Notes: generated from the letters alone by a model not told the origin. 51,259 nucleotides of DNA from an uncultured Flavobacteriaceae bacterium (GCA_938010765.1 CALLVX010000122.1:1-51259); one strand, 5' to 3'; positions 8,660 through 16,601 are shown, counted from the stretch's first letter. Translations and numbers: made by a program.

Positions 8660-9096
8660 TTCTCCAATTGGCCTACGGCCTCTTTTAAAATATAATTACA
8701 ATAGTTCACATTATTCGCATTGAGCTTAAGCACACCGGTGACCGTAACAATTTGATCGGTCTTAAAGGATGGTTGCTCCTTAAAATGGGCTTCAACAATG
8801 GTTTCCGGTCCTGCAGCACCGCAGAAAAAACAAGAGGCCATTGGATTTTGGGATATCAAAAAAACCGCGCCACTTCCCGAAATGTCCAAAAAGTACCCTT
8901 TTATGCGTACCTGTTTTCCGCTATAGTATTTTATTTTCTCACCAAAGGTCGGCGTTAAAAAATATACGTCGTACTCCTCATTGTACACCTGCTCAAAATT
9001 TACATCAGCAAAATCTTCCCAAGTCAATTGCTGTTGTGCCGTTGCGGCTACACCGGCAAAAGTTACAAATAAAACGATTAAAAATGATCTATACAT
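8656..9096 (-). CDS. Exported CFFC-motif protein, paralogue A
   Basis: The 146-residue product is a paralogue of the next gene. It has a signal peptide (MYRSFLIVLF to ATAQ), then LTWEDF, a GKQVRIKGYFL strand, and the near-identical block NPMASCFFCGAAGPET (Cys89, Cys92) followed by AHFKEQPSFKTDQIVTVTG. I chose ATG at 9096 because it gives a compact signal peptide; ATG at 9117 adds seven residues and is also possible. The start overlaps the end of the permease gene by 8 bases, so the two are co-translated. Two adjacent, diverged copies suggest a heterodimer or different metal loads. The function is unknown; a periplasmic metal chaperone or partner of the ABC transporter is an inference. Confidence 0.65.
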   Translation of the reverse strand: MYRSFLIVLFVTFAGVAATAQQQLTWEDFADVNFEQVYNEEYDVYFLTPTFGEKIKYYSGKQVRIKGYFLDISGSGAVFLISQNPMASCFFCGAAGPETIVEAHFKEQPSFKTDQIVTVTGVLKLNANNVNYCNYILKEAVGQLEN

Positions 9097-10309
9097 CTGA
9101 TAAGGTTTTAGCAACATTTAGTTTAAAAATGGAGCGTGATGCCAACAAAGTGGCCATGATGGTCAGGGCTATGACAAAGCCGAAGAGGAAAAACTCAAAA
9201 AGTTCAGGCCCCTTTATCTGCAAGGTATATCCGTATGAAGTTTGCATGTATTGAGAAATGCACCAAATCCCTAATCTGCCCAAAAGCCATCCCGAGACAA
9301 AACCAAGAAGCGCCAAAAACAGTGCTTCCATAAGGGCCAATCCGAGCAATTGAGCGGTGCATAGACCATAGGTTCGCAATAACGCCAACTCCTGTTTTCT
9401 TTCCCTGAGGGTCTTTAAAATGCTAATAAAGATACTGAGTGCAGATACCAAAAGGATGGCCAAGGCAATGCCGTTTACGATCTGTGCTCCCGAACCCAGC
9501 AATCCCACAAGGCGTTGTATCTCAAAACCTGGCAGCGCTGCCTGCATCGACGTACGCTCGTTGATGAACCTAGGTAGTTGTACCATGCCCAATGGACTTT
9601 TGAACTTTACAAGCAGGGCGGTGATCTCTTTTTCGGGATCGTATTGGTGGTCTGAGGTTTTTAACCCTTCTTTATGGATGCTATCGGTATCATGATCGTG
9701 GGCTTCCCAGACGCTTTCCAGATTGGTGATCAGCAGTTGATCGACCACCGTTCCCGTTGGCTTCAGAATTCCCTTTACGGTAAAAGGGTGTTCGTCGTGT
9801 GCCTGACTATCGGAAGCAACAAATCCGTGGGAGCTGGTAAAACGGTCTCCCAGCTGCAAGTTCAGTTGTTGGGCGACCTTGCTTCCGATGACGACTTCAA
9901 AGGGCTTGTCATATAGGGTCCCTTCAGACAGTTCGGCCTCGTAATGGTCAAGATACTCGGTTTCGGTTCCCAGAATGCGAAAACCTTTGTAATTGTCCCC
10001 ATAGGAAACCGGAATGGCGGTTTGGACAAAAGGATGTTTTTGTAGGGCGGCCGCTTCTTTCAACTTGATGTTCCCCGTTGGAAAATCAACATGGAGCACG
10101 GAGGACAACACGAGCTGTAAGGGACTCCCCTTGGCACCGACGACCATATCAAAAGGAGCAATGTTCTTGCTCAACTGTCCGTCTAGCTGTTGACTCAATT
10201 GCAAAACGAAAGTGACCAAGGAAACGCTCAAAGACAAAAGCAACAGGCTCAACAATAGGTTGAGCGGTTTTGAAACCATATTTTTAAAAGCCAGATAAGC
10301 CAGTTTCAT
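9089..10309 (-). CDS. FtsX/MacB-like ABC permease with histidine-rich periplasmic domain
   Basis: The 406-residue product has the FtsX/LolC layout: one N-terminal TM helix (about 12-40), a large periplasmic domain (about 41-270), and three C-terminal TM helices. The periplasmic domain carries two His/Asp-rich loops: His161, His171 and His174 in SSHGFVASDSQAHDEH, and His204, His206, His212 and His221 in WEAHDHDTDSIHKEGLKTSDH. Such clusters suggest zinc or another transition metal binding. It pairs with the LolD-like ATPase 87 bases upstream. By analogy with MacB-type transporters it may act mechanically on periplasmic partners (the CFFC proteins) and not carry solutes through the inner membrane. 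The metal link is inferred from the loops and neighbours. Confidence 0.8.
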   Translation of the reverse strand: MKLAYLAFKNMVSKPLNLLLSLLLLSLSVSLVTFVLQLSQQLDGQLSKNIAPFDMVVGAKGSPLQLVLSSVLHVDFPTGNIKLKEAAALQKHPFVQTAIPVSYGDNYKGFRILGTETEYLDHYEAELSEGTLYDKPFEVVIGSKVAQQLNLQLGDRFTSSHGFVASDSQAHDEHPFTVKGILKPTGTVVDQLLITNLESVWEAHDHDTDSIHKEGLKTSDHQYDPEKEITALLVKFKSPLGMVQLPRFINERTSMQAALPGFEIQRLVGLLGSGAQIVNGIALAILLVSALSIFISILKTLRERKQELALLRTYGLCTAQLLGLALMEALFLALLGFVSGWLLGRLGIWCISQYMQTSYGYTLQIKGPELFEFFLFGFVIALTIMATLLASRSIFKLNVAKTLSDV

Positions 10310-10396
10310 CCGTTAATTTTTATAGTTTTTTTATGGGTCGGGCCTAGGTCGCTAAAAACTACCCTAATCGGCAACAAGATTTTGCTATGACTCATT

Positions 10397-11023
10397 TCAT
10401 AGTGGTATATGGTTTTGAAAATGGCACTTTATACGTTGGTCATGGGTAATGATCAATAAGCTGCTATTGCAAATCTGTGCTTCTTCCTTGAGTAAATCAA
10501 CCACCTTTGAACAGTTTTCATCATCTAAATTGGAAGTAGGTTCATCGGCAAAAATGATTTTCGGCCTGTGGATCAAGCCCAGGGCAATACCAAGTCGTTG
10601 TTGCTGTCCCTGGCTCAATGCAGTAACCTTCTTGTCAAGATGTTCGGTAAGACCCAACCTTTCCGAAAGCTCATATATTCTTTTTTTATCGCCGCCTTTT
10701 TGAGGAAAGCTTTGTCGCAGAAGAAGATTGTCTGCAACGCTCAGGGATTTGATAAAATGGTATTGTTGGAAAATGAACCCGATCTGTTCCCCTCTAAATC
10801 TATCGAGCTCTTTTCGGGAAAGCGACCTTAATTCCGTTCCGTCGATAGCAACAGTCCCTTTTGAAGGAGGCAGCAGTCCGGCCATTAGATACAACAAGGT
10901 CGTCTTACCCACCCCTGAAGGCCCTATTACGAGCATGTGTTCACGGGGGGGCAGCACAATATCTGGAAAAACCAGCGCTGCTCCGTTTTCGTATGCATAA
11001 GAGAGGTTCGATGTTTCGACCAT
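10397..11023 (-). CDS. LolD/MacB-type ABC transporter ATPase
   Basis: The 208-residue product has Walker A GPSGVGKTT (34-42), a Q-loop in FIFQQYHFI, the signature LSQGQQQRLGIALGL, Walker B KIIFADEPTSNLD and an H-switch His in IITHDQ. It is short and compact, as for LolD-type ATPases that drive FtsX-family permeases. ATG at 11023 is chosen: the frame can be extended upstream to 11080, but that would run through the operator palindrome and add residues not typical of the family. It is the first gene of the leftward metal operon. On the minus strand a TATTTTTA lies about 16 bases after the TTG in the palindrome, so its promoter probably overlaps the operator. Confidence 0.85.
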   Translation of the reverse strand: MVETSNLSYAYENGAALVFPDIVLPPREHMLVIGPSGVGKTTLLYLMAGLLPPSKGTVAIDGTELRSLSRKELDRFRGEQIGFIFQQYHFIKSLSVADNLLLRQSFPQKGGDKKRIYELSERLGLTEHLDKKVTALSQGQQQRLGIALGLIHRPKIIFADEPTSNLDDENCSKVVDLLKEEAQICNSSLLIITHDQRIKCHFQNHIPL

Positions 11024-11056
11024 CCGAAAATTTTTGTAAAAATAGGAAGAAATTTT

Positions 11057-11075
11057 AATGCAACTTAGTTGCATT
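11057..11075. promoter_or_regulatory. Operator palindrome between divergent metal-island promoters
   Basis: AATGCAAC (11057-11064), spacer TTA, GTTGCATT (11068-11075) is a perfect inverted repeat. With the next T it shares 20 identical bases with the palindrome at 4989-5008. It sits between the divergent ATPase and MerC-like genes, whose promoters both seem to use a TTG inside the repeat as the -33 element. A dimeric repressor such as the Fur-family protein encoded at the end of the leftward operon would shut both directions at once. The 19-bp size and symmetry suit a Fur/Zur box. Confidence 0.7.
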
Positions 11076-11096
11076 TGCAAAAATTGAATACATTTG
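11069..11096 (+). promoter_or_regulatory. Bacteroidota-type promoter for the MerC-folE operon
   Basis: TTG at 11069-11071 (-33 element, inside the palindrome) is 17 bases before TACATTTG at 11089-11096, a perfect match to the TAnnTTTG -7 consensus. Transcription would begin near 11103, about 25 bases before the chosen start codon. Confidence 0.6.
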
Positions 11097-11125
11097 CGCC
11101 TATTTAATCAGTAGCACGCTTGCTT

Positions 11126-11566
11126 ATGAACCATAGTACACTTAGGACAATGACGAATTTGGTACACCTGAGGAATAAATCTGATATCATTGGGGTGTTC
11201 GCAAGTACCCTCTGTTTTATGCATTGCTTGGCAACACCCTTCCTTTTCGTCGCACGAGCTGGCCTTGCGACCGGGGGAGCCCTCCATCCGTGGTGGTGGG
11301 GCACTTTTGACATATTATTTCTTGTCATTTCCTTTTCAGCCGTGTACTGGTCGGCCAAGAATACCTCCAAGCGCTGGCTGGCCTATGCTTTTTGGGGCCT
11401 TTGGACATTGTTGGCCCTGCTTGTTGTTAGCGAGAAAATGGAAATTGGTCATTTGGAGGAGAAGCTCATTTACCTTCCGACCATCGGCTTGGTTTTACTT
11501 CACTTTTACAATCGCAGTTATTGCCGTTGTGAAGATGACAATTGCTGTACAGACCCTATTAAATAA
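11126..11566 (+). CDS. MerC-like membrane protein with Cys-rich tail
   Basis: The 146-residue product resembles the MerC family of small inner-membrane proteins. It has about four TM helices, and the first holds STLCFMHCLATPFLF with Cys30, His33 and Cys34, the pair placed as in MerC metal-binding helices. The C-terminus is YCRCEDDNCC (Cys133, 135, 140, 141), a likely cytoplasmic metal site. MerC proteins were first known for mercury uptake, but no merA or merR is nearby. With a Fur-family regulator and TonB receptor next door, zinc or another essential metal is more likely here. ATG at 11126 is chosen; TTG at 11120 and ATG at 11150 are alternatives. folE follows after 11 bases, so they are co-transcribed. 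Confidence 0.75.
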   Translation: MNHSTLRTMTNLVHLRNKSDIIGVFASTLCFMHCLATPFLFVARAGLATGGALHPWWWGTFDILFLVISFSAVYWSAKNTSKRWLAYAFWGLWTLLALLVVSEKMEIGHLEEKLIYLPTIGLVLLHFYNRSYCRCEDDNCCTDPIK

Positions 11567-11577
11567 AAATTGTATTC

Positions 11578-12240
11578 ATGGATAAAGCTCAAATAGAAGT
11601 ACTTGGTGACAATCATATTGGCACCTCTATAAATACCCCCATGCGGGGCGATGCGTTTGAACGTTCCGATGAAAAAAAGATTGAAAATATCCAATCCCAT
11701 TTTTCTAAGATCATGGAGGAGTTGGGGCTGGATCTGACAGATGAAAGTCTTATGGGAACCCCGTATCGGTTTGCTAAAATGTATGTGAAGGAACTGTTCT
11801 ATGGATTGAACCCTAAGAACAGGCCAAAAATCTCCACTTTTCCCAATACCTATGGTTACCAACGGTTGTTAGTGGAACAAGATATTACCATAGACTCTTC
11901 TTGCGAGCACCATTTTTTACCCATTGTAGGGCATGCGCATGTAGGCTATGTGCCAAAAAACAAGGTCATAGGGCTATCGAAAATCAATCGGCTGGTCGAC
12001 TACTATGCCCACAGGCCACAAGTTCAAGAGCGGCTTTGCCTTCAAATTTTAAATGATTTGCAGCAAACCCTCGATACCGAAGATGTTATTGTAGTGATTC
12101 ACGCGAAGCATCTTTGCGTTTCCTCCCGTGGCATAAAAGATAAGGAAAGTGCTACCACAACGATAGAATACGGTGGCACCTTCACAAATACCGACAAGCG
12201 TGCGGAGTTTCTCAATCTCTTAAAAAATACCAGTGTTTAA
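11578..12240 (+). CDS. folE: GTP cyclohydrolase I (type IA)
   Basis: The 220-residue product converts GTP to 7,8-dihydroneopterin triphosphate, the first step of folate and pterin synthesis. The zinc ligands are all present: Cys109 and His112 in SSCEHHFLP, and Cys180 in HLCVSSRG. HVGYVP, IGLSKINRLVDYYAHRPQVQERL and the C-terminal block match the type IA family. The usual CMTMRG is CVSSRG here, a mark of divergence from the housekeeping form. It lies in a metal-regulated cluster. In many bacteria an extra FolE copy is induced when zinc is scarce, because the main enzyme is zinc dependent. I infer that role here, which assumes a second folE elsewhere in the genome. It could instead be the only copy. 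Confidence 0.9.
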   Translation: MDKAQIEVLGDNHIGTSINTPMRGDAFERSDEKKIENIQSHFSKIMEELGLDLTDESLMGTPYRFAKMYVKELFYGLNPKNRPKISTFPNTYGYQRLLVEQDITIDSSCEHHFLPIVGHAHVGYVPKNKVIGLSKINRLVDYYAHRPQVQERLCLQILNDLQQTLDTEDVIVVIHAKHLCVSSRGIKDKESATTTIEYGGTFTNTDKRAEFLNLLKNTSV

Positions 12241-12284
12241 GGCAAATATGTTTTCTTAAACCAACAAAGACGGCGCTCAGCTTC

Positions 12285-12587
12285 ATGGCATTCACAAAGT
12301 ACCTACATATCGTATTCTTCATTGCCTTGATCGCCCTCAAGGCCGCTGCCCTGCCTGTTTATTTGTGTCATGATACCTGTGATGGGCAAATAGAGGATTG
12401 CGAGCTCTGCGAACATGCCATCCATAGTCAAAGCATCGTATTTTCGCCCCCGGCCCAACTGAAAGGGCCAGAAATACAGCGTTCATTTTCTTTCCGTCCA
12501 CCTGAAAGTTGTTATAAGAGTGTCTGCGTGATACGCCGCATCAACGACACACACTTTGGTAGACCACCACCTGCCTCAGGGGTTTAG
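12285..12587 (+). CDS. Small exported Cys/His-rich protein
   Basis: The 100-residue product has an N-terminal hydrophobic signal (to about residue 23), then Cys28, His29, Cys32, Cys39, Cys42 and His44 in a short span (YLCHDTCDGQIEDCELCEH). The second half is Pro-rich with two further Cys and ends without known domains. It follows folE by 44 bases and precedes the TonB receptor by 229 bases. The spacing CxxxC-CxxC resembles small periplasmic metal-binding or DUF2946-like proteins found near TonB receptors for metals. I cannot assign a family with certainty. Its place suggests periplasmic metal capture after outer-membrane import. Confidence 0.6.
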   Translation: MAFTKYLHIVFFIALIALKAAALPVYLCHDTCDGQIEDCELCEHAIHSQSIVFSPPAQLKGPEIQRSFSFRPPESCYKSVCVIRRINDTHFGRPPPASGV

Positions 12588-12816
12588 TAGGGTATTCTCT
12601 CCTAAATCCAAGCTTTCACGCATTCTCCCAAGTTTCGCTGGGTAGTGATTTCTTAACAGGAAGTCTTGTCTGCGCCTGGAATGCATGTTCCGCATTTTTG
12701 ACAGGATCGTGATCGTAGCTATTCAATTCCTATGCAGTACTAAGAGCGAGATAACCAATAGTTCGGCCTACGGCCAAGGGGTGCTTTTCCATTAACCATT
12801 TTCGCCTTCCATTAAG

Positions 12817-15231
12817 ATGAAAGAACGTTTGCTCCTATCAATATGCTTATTTTTTGGGTCGTTGTTTGCGATGGCCCAAAAAGAACCTTGCGCTTATTCC
12901 GTTAGCGGAAAGGTATTGGATGCGGATACCGAAGAGACCGTACCCTATGCTGTCATTAGAGTCGAGGGTACCGAGAAATATACCAGTACCGATCGGGAGG
13001 GTAATTTTAAGATCGATGGGCTGTGTTCCAAAAAAAACACCCTCATTATTTCATGCATTGGCTATGCCGATTCGACCAGGGACCATGAACACGATTCAGA
13101 AATACACTTTTATTTGGCCCAAGAGGTTACCGGCTTGGACGAAGTAACCATTCAAGCGCAACGAACCAAGGAGAAAGGCACCGAAACCATTTCACAGGTT
13201 ACGATCGGAAAAGTAGAAATTGATGGCAATCCTACCCAATCATTGGCCGCTATCTTGTCTCGGCAACAGGGGGTCACCTATGCATCGGCCGGCACCAATG
13301 TGCAGTTACCGGTTATTCATGGTTTATACGGGAATCGAATCTTGGTCTTGAACAATGGCCTAAAACACGGTTTTCAAAATTGGGGTACAGATCATGCCCC
13401 GGAAATAGATATTGCTTCGGCAAACAGCATTACCGTGGTAAAGGGTGCCGCTGGCGTAAGATATGGTCCGGAGGCTTTGGGGGGAGCGATTATTGTTGAG
13501 CCCAACTCCCTACTGCTTAACAACCCGTTTTACGCGGAACTCGGTACAGGATACCAAACGAACGGCAAGGGTTACAACGCCAACGTAGCACTTGGAAAAG
13601 GCACGGAGCGCTGGAGCTTTTTTGCAAATGGCAATTATACCAGAATAGGAGATCGTAATACGCCGGATTATAGTTTGACCAATTCCGGTAAAGAAGAAAA
13701 AGCCATCGGTCTTGGCGTCTTGCACCACCTAGACCAGTGGGATTTTAAGGTGAACTATAGCTTTGTTGACCAAAACCTGGCGCTCTTGCGGGCTTCTATC
13801 GCCACAAGTCCAGATTCGTTTACTCGCGCCATTAACGCAAACGAGCCAATCATTATCAACCCCTTTTCCTATGATATTGGCCAACCTAGCCAAACGACCC
13901 AGCATCATTTGGCAAAGGCGGAAATCAACTGGTGGTACACAGAAGGGGCAAGGCTTACCCTAATCGGGGGCCTGCAATTGAACAAAAGAAATGAATTTGA
14001 TGTGCGCAGAAATGCCGAGCTGCCCATTATTGACCTCGACCTGCTTACGTATGACTATCAGTTGGAATGGAAACATCCTACTTGGCATGGCTTGAACGGC
14101 TTGCTCGGCCTTCAATACTTTGGTCAAGACAATGATAATAACCCGGGTACCCAGACCACTCCCTACATCCCCAATTACAATACGGATCGGTTTAGTGCTT
14201 TTGCGGTCGAAAGCCTGGTATTTGGAAAAAATACGGTTGAAGCGGGGCTGCGGTTTGATTTTGAGACCAATGATGTGCGCGGCAGGGAGATCAATCAAGC
14301 TATTTTTAGGGACAACTACACCTTTACCAACTTCACAGGAACATTGGGGTATGTTCGGCGACTTTCTGAAAACAGTACTTTCCGAACAAATATCGGAACC
14401 GCTTGGCGCACCCCCAATATGGAAGAACTGTTCAGTTTTGGACAGCACAGCTTTAAAACGACTTTTGGATTGCTTCGATTCAAGGATACCAACGGTGTCC
14501 TGAGTACTGATGAGGTTACCCCCTTGGATGAAAGCAGGGTGAATCCGGAAAGGGGCTATAAATTCATCAATGAATTTCAGACCCATAAAAATGGGAACTC
14601 GCATAACATTACGGTGTATTCCCATTTTATAGAAAACTATGTTTTTGATCGGCCCATTGGGGTTTTCGGAACGGTCCGTGGCCCAATGCCGGCATTTATT
14701 TTCGATCAGGCCGATGTCTTGTTCCTTGGTGCGGAATACAGCTGGAAAAAGGAATGGACCCCTACGGTATCCAGTTCTTTTGGTGCAAGTTACCTATGGT
14801 CTAGAAATGTCGGGGATAATGACTCCTTGATCAACCAACCGCCGATTTCGACGAATGTTGAACTGAAATGGAACCAGGGGAAGGTGTGGTTATTTGATTC
14901 CTCTAAATGGGCGATTCGCCCCAGTTATACCTTTTCACAGTTTCAAGCAGCTCGAACGATTACGCCCGCCAGTTTGGTCGATGGGTCGATCGAGCTTACG
15001 ACAGAATCCGAAATATTCGACTTTGCCGATGCCACCGATGGGTACTTTCTGCTTGATCTATCCTGGAGCTTTCGATGGAACAACCTAAATGGCGGTATAA
15101 GGCTTCAAAATCTATTGAATACCGCTTATCGCGACTACCTCAACGAAATGCGCTATTTCGCGGATGAACCGGGCAGAAACCTACTTTTTACATTGAAGTA
15201 TACCCTTAAGACAAGTCCTCAAAATGAATAG
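12817..15231 (+). CDS. TonB-dependent outer-membrane receptor, likely metal or metallophore import
   Basis: The 804-residue product begins with a signal peptide (ends FAMAQK). Next is a carboxypeptidase-like regulatory domain at about 25-110 (YSVSGKVLDADTEETVPYA to ISCIGYADS), common in Bacteroidota receptors. The plug follows at about 120-225 (GVTYASAGTNVQLPVIHGLYGNRILVLNNG block, given in part; VVKGAAGVRYGPEALGGAI). The rest is a 22-strand-type barrel ending in FTLKYTLKT and a few residues. No SusD partner is nearby, so a glycan role is unlikely. The metal cluster upstream and the lipoprotein downstream suggest a zinc-type receptor similar in role to ZnuD. The substrate is inferred from context only. 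Confidence 0.85.
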   Translation: MKERLLLSICLFFGSLFAMAQKEPCAYSVSGKVLDADTEETVPYAVIRVEGTEKYTSTDREGNFKIDGLCSKKNTLIISCIGYADSTRDHEHDSEIHFYLAQEVTGLDEVTIQAQRTKEKGTETISQVTIGKVEIDGNPTQSLAAILSRQQGVTYASAGTNVQLPVIHGLYGNRILVLNNGLKHGFQNWGTDHAPEIDIASANSITVVKGAAGVRYGPEALGGAIIVEPNSLLLNNPFYAELGTGYQTNGKGYNANVALGKGTERWSFFANGNYTRIGDRNTPDYSLTNSGKEEKAIGLGVLHHLDQWDFKVNYSFVDQNLALLRASIATSPDSFTRAINANEPIIINPFSYDIGQPSQTTQHHLAKAEINWWYTEGARLTLIGGLQLNKRNEFDVRRNAELPIIDLDLLTYDYQLEWKHPTWHGLNGLLGLQYFGQDNDNNPGTQTTPYIPNYNTDRFSAFAVESLVFGKNTVEAGLRFDFETNDVRGREINQAIFRDNYTFTNFTGTLGYVRRLSENSTFRTNIGTAWRTPNMEELFSFGQHSFKTTFGLLRFKDTNGVLSTDEVTPLDESRVNPERGYKFINEFQTHKNGNSHNITVYSHFIENYVFDRPIGVFGTVRGPMPAFIFDQADVLFLGAEYSWKKEWTPTVSSSFGASYLWSRNVGDNDSLINQPPISTNVELKWNQGKVWLFDSSKWAIRPSYTFSQFQAARTITPASLVDGSIELTTESEIFDFADATDGYFLLDLSWSFRWNNLNGGIRLQNLLNTAYRDYLNEMRYFADEPGRNLLFTLKYTLKTSPQNE

Positions 15232-15335
15232 AAAAAATGCCCCTAAATACAGCACTATGGCAACTAGGGCCCCTTGAGTTTTGAAGATTTTCAAAGTACC
15301 GTTCAGTAACAATTTTAATATTTAAAAAAAGAAAG

Positions 15336-15959
15336 ATGAAAACGATGAATCTATTTAAGAATTTACGACTATTGGCAATTTTATGTTCAGCGATTACCAT
15401 TGTTGGTTGTAACAATGATGATGACGCCGCACCCGAAGAAGAAAACGAAGTAGAAGTATTTACCGATGTTACCCTTATTTTTACGAATACGGCCGATACC
15501 AGTGATGTAGTGCGGGCTTCGGCTCAAGATCCCGACGGAACAGGGATACAGGAATTACAGATCCTAGATGCGATTACACTCGCTGCCGATACGGAATATA
15601 CCTTGACGTATGAAATTCTAAATGCCCTGGATCCAACAGACGTTGAAGATATAGGTGCCGAAATCCTAGGGGAGGACAATGAGCATCAGTTCTTCTTTAG
15701 TTTCACGGAAGGCGCCTTTACCAGCCCTACCGGAAACGGGAATATAGATACCGCGTCAGAGCCAATAAATTACAATGATCAAGATGAAAATGGGAACCCG
15801 GTCGGTTTGTCCACCACTTGGACAACACCTGCTGCAACCTCTGCCGGCGGAATGTTTACAGCTCGCTTACAGCACCAGCCAGATATAAAAACGGCTACAA
15901 CGGGTTCGAACGATGGTGATACTGATTTTGCCCTGACCTTTGTCCTGAATGTTCAGTAA
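15336..15959 (+). CDS. Lipoprotein following the TonB receptor (conserved flavobacterial acidic lipoprotein)
   Basis: The 207-residue product has a lipoprotein signal (ITIVGC, Cys at about residue 25) followed by an Asp/Glu-rich linker (NNDDDAAPEEENEVEV). The rest is predicted beta-rich, with VTLIFTNTADTSDVVRAS, a DPDGTGIQ turn and a HQFFFSF strand. Similar flavobacterial proteins are often labelled type 1 periplasmic binding fold proteins, a name I do not trust. It lies 104 bases after the receptor gene on the same strand, and a hairpin follows its stop. It is probably a surface or periplasmic partner of the receptor that helps bind the metal or its carrier; this is an inference. Confidence 0.7.
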   Translation: MKTMNLFKNLRLLAILCSAITIVGCNNDDDAAPEEENEVEVFTDVTLIFTNTADTSDVVRASAQDPDGTGIQELQILDAITLAADTEYTLTYEILNALDPTDVEDIGAEILGEDNEHQFFFSFTEGAFTSPTGNGNIDTASEPINYNDQDENGNPVGLSTTWTTPAATSAGGMFTARLQHQPDIKTATTGSNDGDTDFALTFVLNVQ

Positions 15960-15976
15960 ATAATTTTTTATACTTT

Positions 15977-16014
15977 ATCTCCCACCTTGTTCGCCATAAA
16001 CCAGCGTGGGAGAT
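15977..16014 (+). terminator. Probable terminator hairpin after the receptor-lipoprotein genes
   Basis: ATCTCCCAC (15977-15985) pairs perfectly with GTGGGAGAT (16006-16014) over 9 bp with a 20-base loop. It starts 18 bases after the stop codon. The T-run is weak, so it may act as an mRNA-end stabiliser instead. Confidence 0.5.
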
Positions 16015-16219
16015 TATTGACTAACAATTGCAACTGAAACGATATTATATGTAGCAGCTTGGTTATATTTTGCTTAACAAAAGGCGCAAAAAAGAACGTC
16101 AAAGCAATTTGAAAGTACTTCTTAAAGAAGATTTAAGGGCCTAAATAACTTTGCTTGGGCCCTTTATATATACACCAAAAATTATCCAAAGTATTCAACT
16201 TGAGCAAGGAATATAACTG

Positions 16220-16594
16220 CTAATCTGCTCGAATTGGAGGCCGCCTCCTGTTCCCGACCTTACGATTTGAAAAATCTATTCTGTAGTCATCCGAACGTAT
16301 TATCATGGTAAGCGTACCTAAAAAGTTAACTCCTTTCGTGAGTATTTATATTTAGTTCCCACCAAATCTCTTACTGTCGGCAATTGGTTTTAAAGGACTG
16401 GCATCTCCATTCTAGGTCCTACCATTTGATTTGAACGTAACCGTGATGTTTCCCTTGTTAGTAGTTTTTGTGCCACCAGGCGAAAGAGGATGCTGAAGAG
16501 TTCTAAGTATTAGGTTAGGAGCGTTGCCGTTAAAGAAAGTGCCGATATAGGACCATATAAATGTCAATATGCCCTTCAAGAAATTGAAGGGCAT
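16220..16594 (-). pseudogene. Decayed coding remnant, family not recognised
   Basis: On the minus strand an open frame of 60 codons (contains NLILRTLQHPLSPGGTKTTN and NITVTFKSNGRT) meets a TAG. The same frame then resumes as NGDASPLKPIADSKRFGGN before another stop. After a frame change, a protein-like end (IIRSDDYRIDFSNRKVGNRR and PPIRAD) runs to a stop at 16220-16222. One nonsense codon, further stops and a shift point to a dead gene. The ATG at 16594 lies inside a terminator stem and is probably not the true start. No product can be named. Confidence 0.4.
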
Positions 16595-16601
16595 CTTTTT
16601 T
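16569..16601 (+). terminator. Strong rho-independent terminator on the plus strand
   Basis: ATGCCCTTCAA (16569-16579), loop GAAA, TTGAAGGGCAT (16584-16594) form an 11-bp perfect stem with a stable tetraloop, followed by C and six T (16596-16601). No intact plus-strand gene ends nearby: the closest stops at 15959. It may end a short untranslated RNA or read-through, or be a leftover of a lost gene. Confidence 0.65.

Noticed and set aside
11578..12240. FolE considered as the zinc-independent FolE2 (type IB)
   Set aside because: The sequence has the type IA blocks CEHHF and YAHRPQVQERL and all three zinc ligands.
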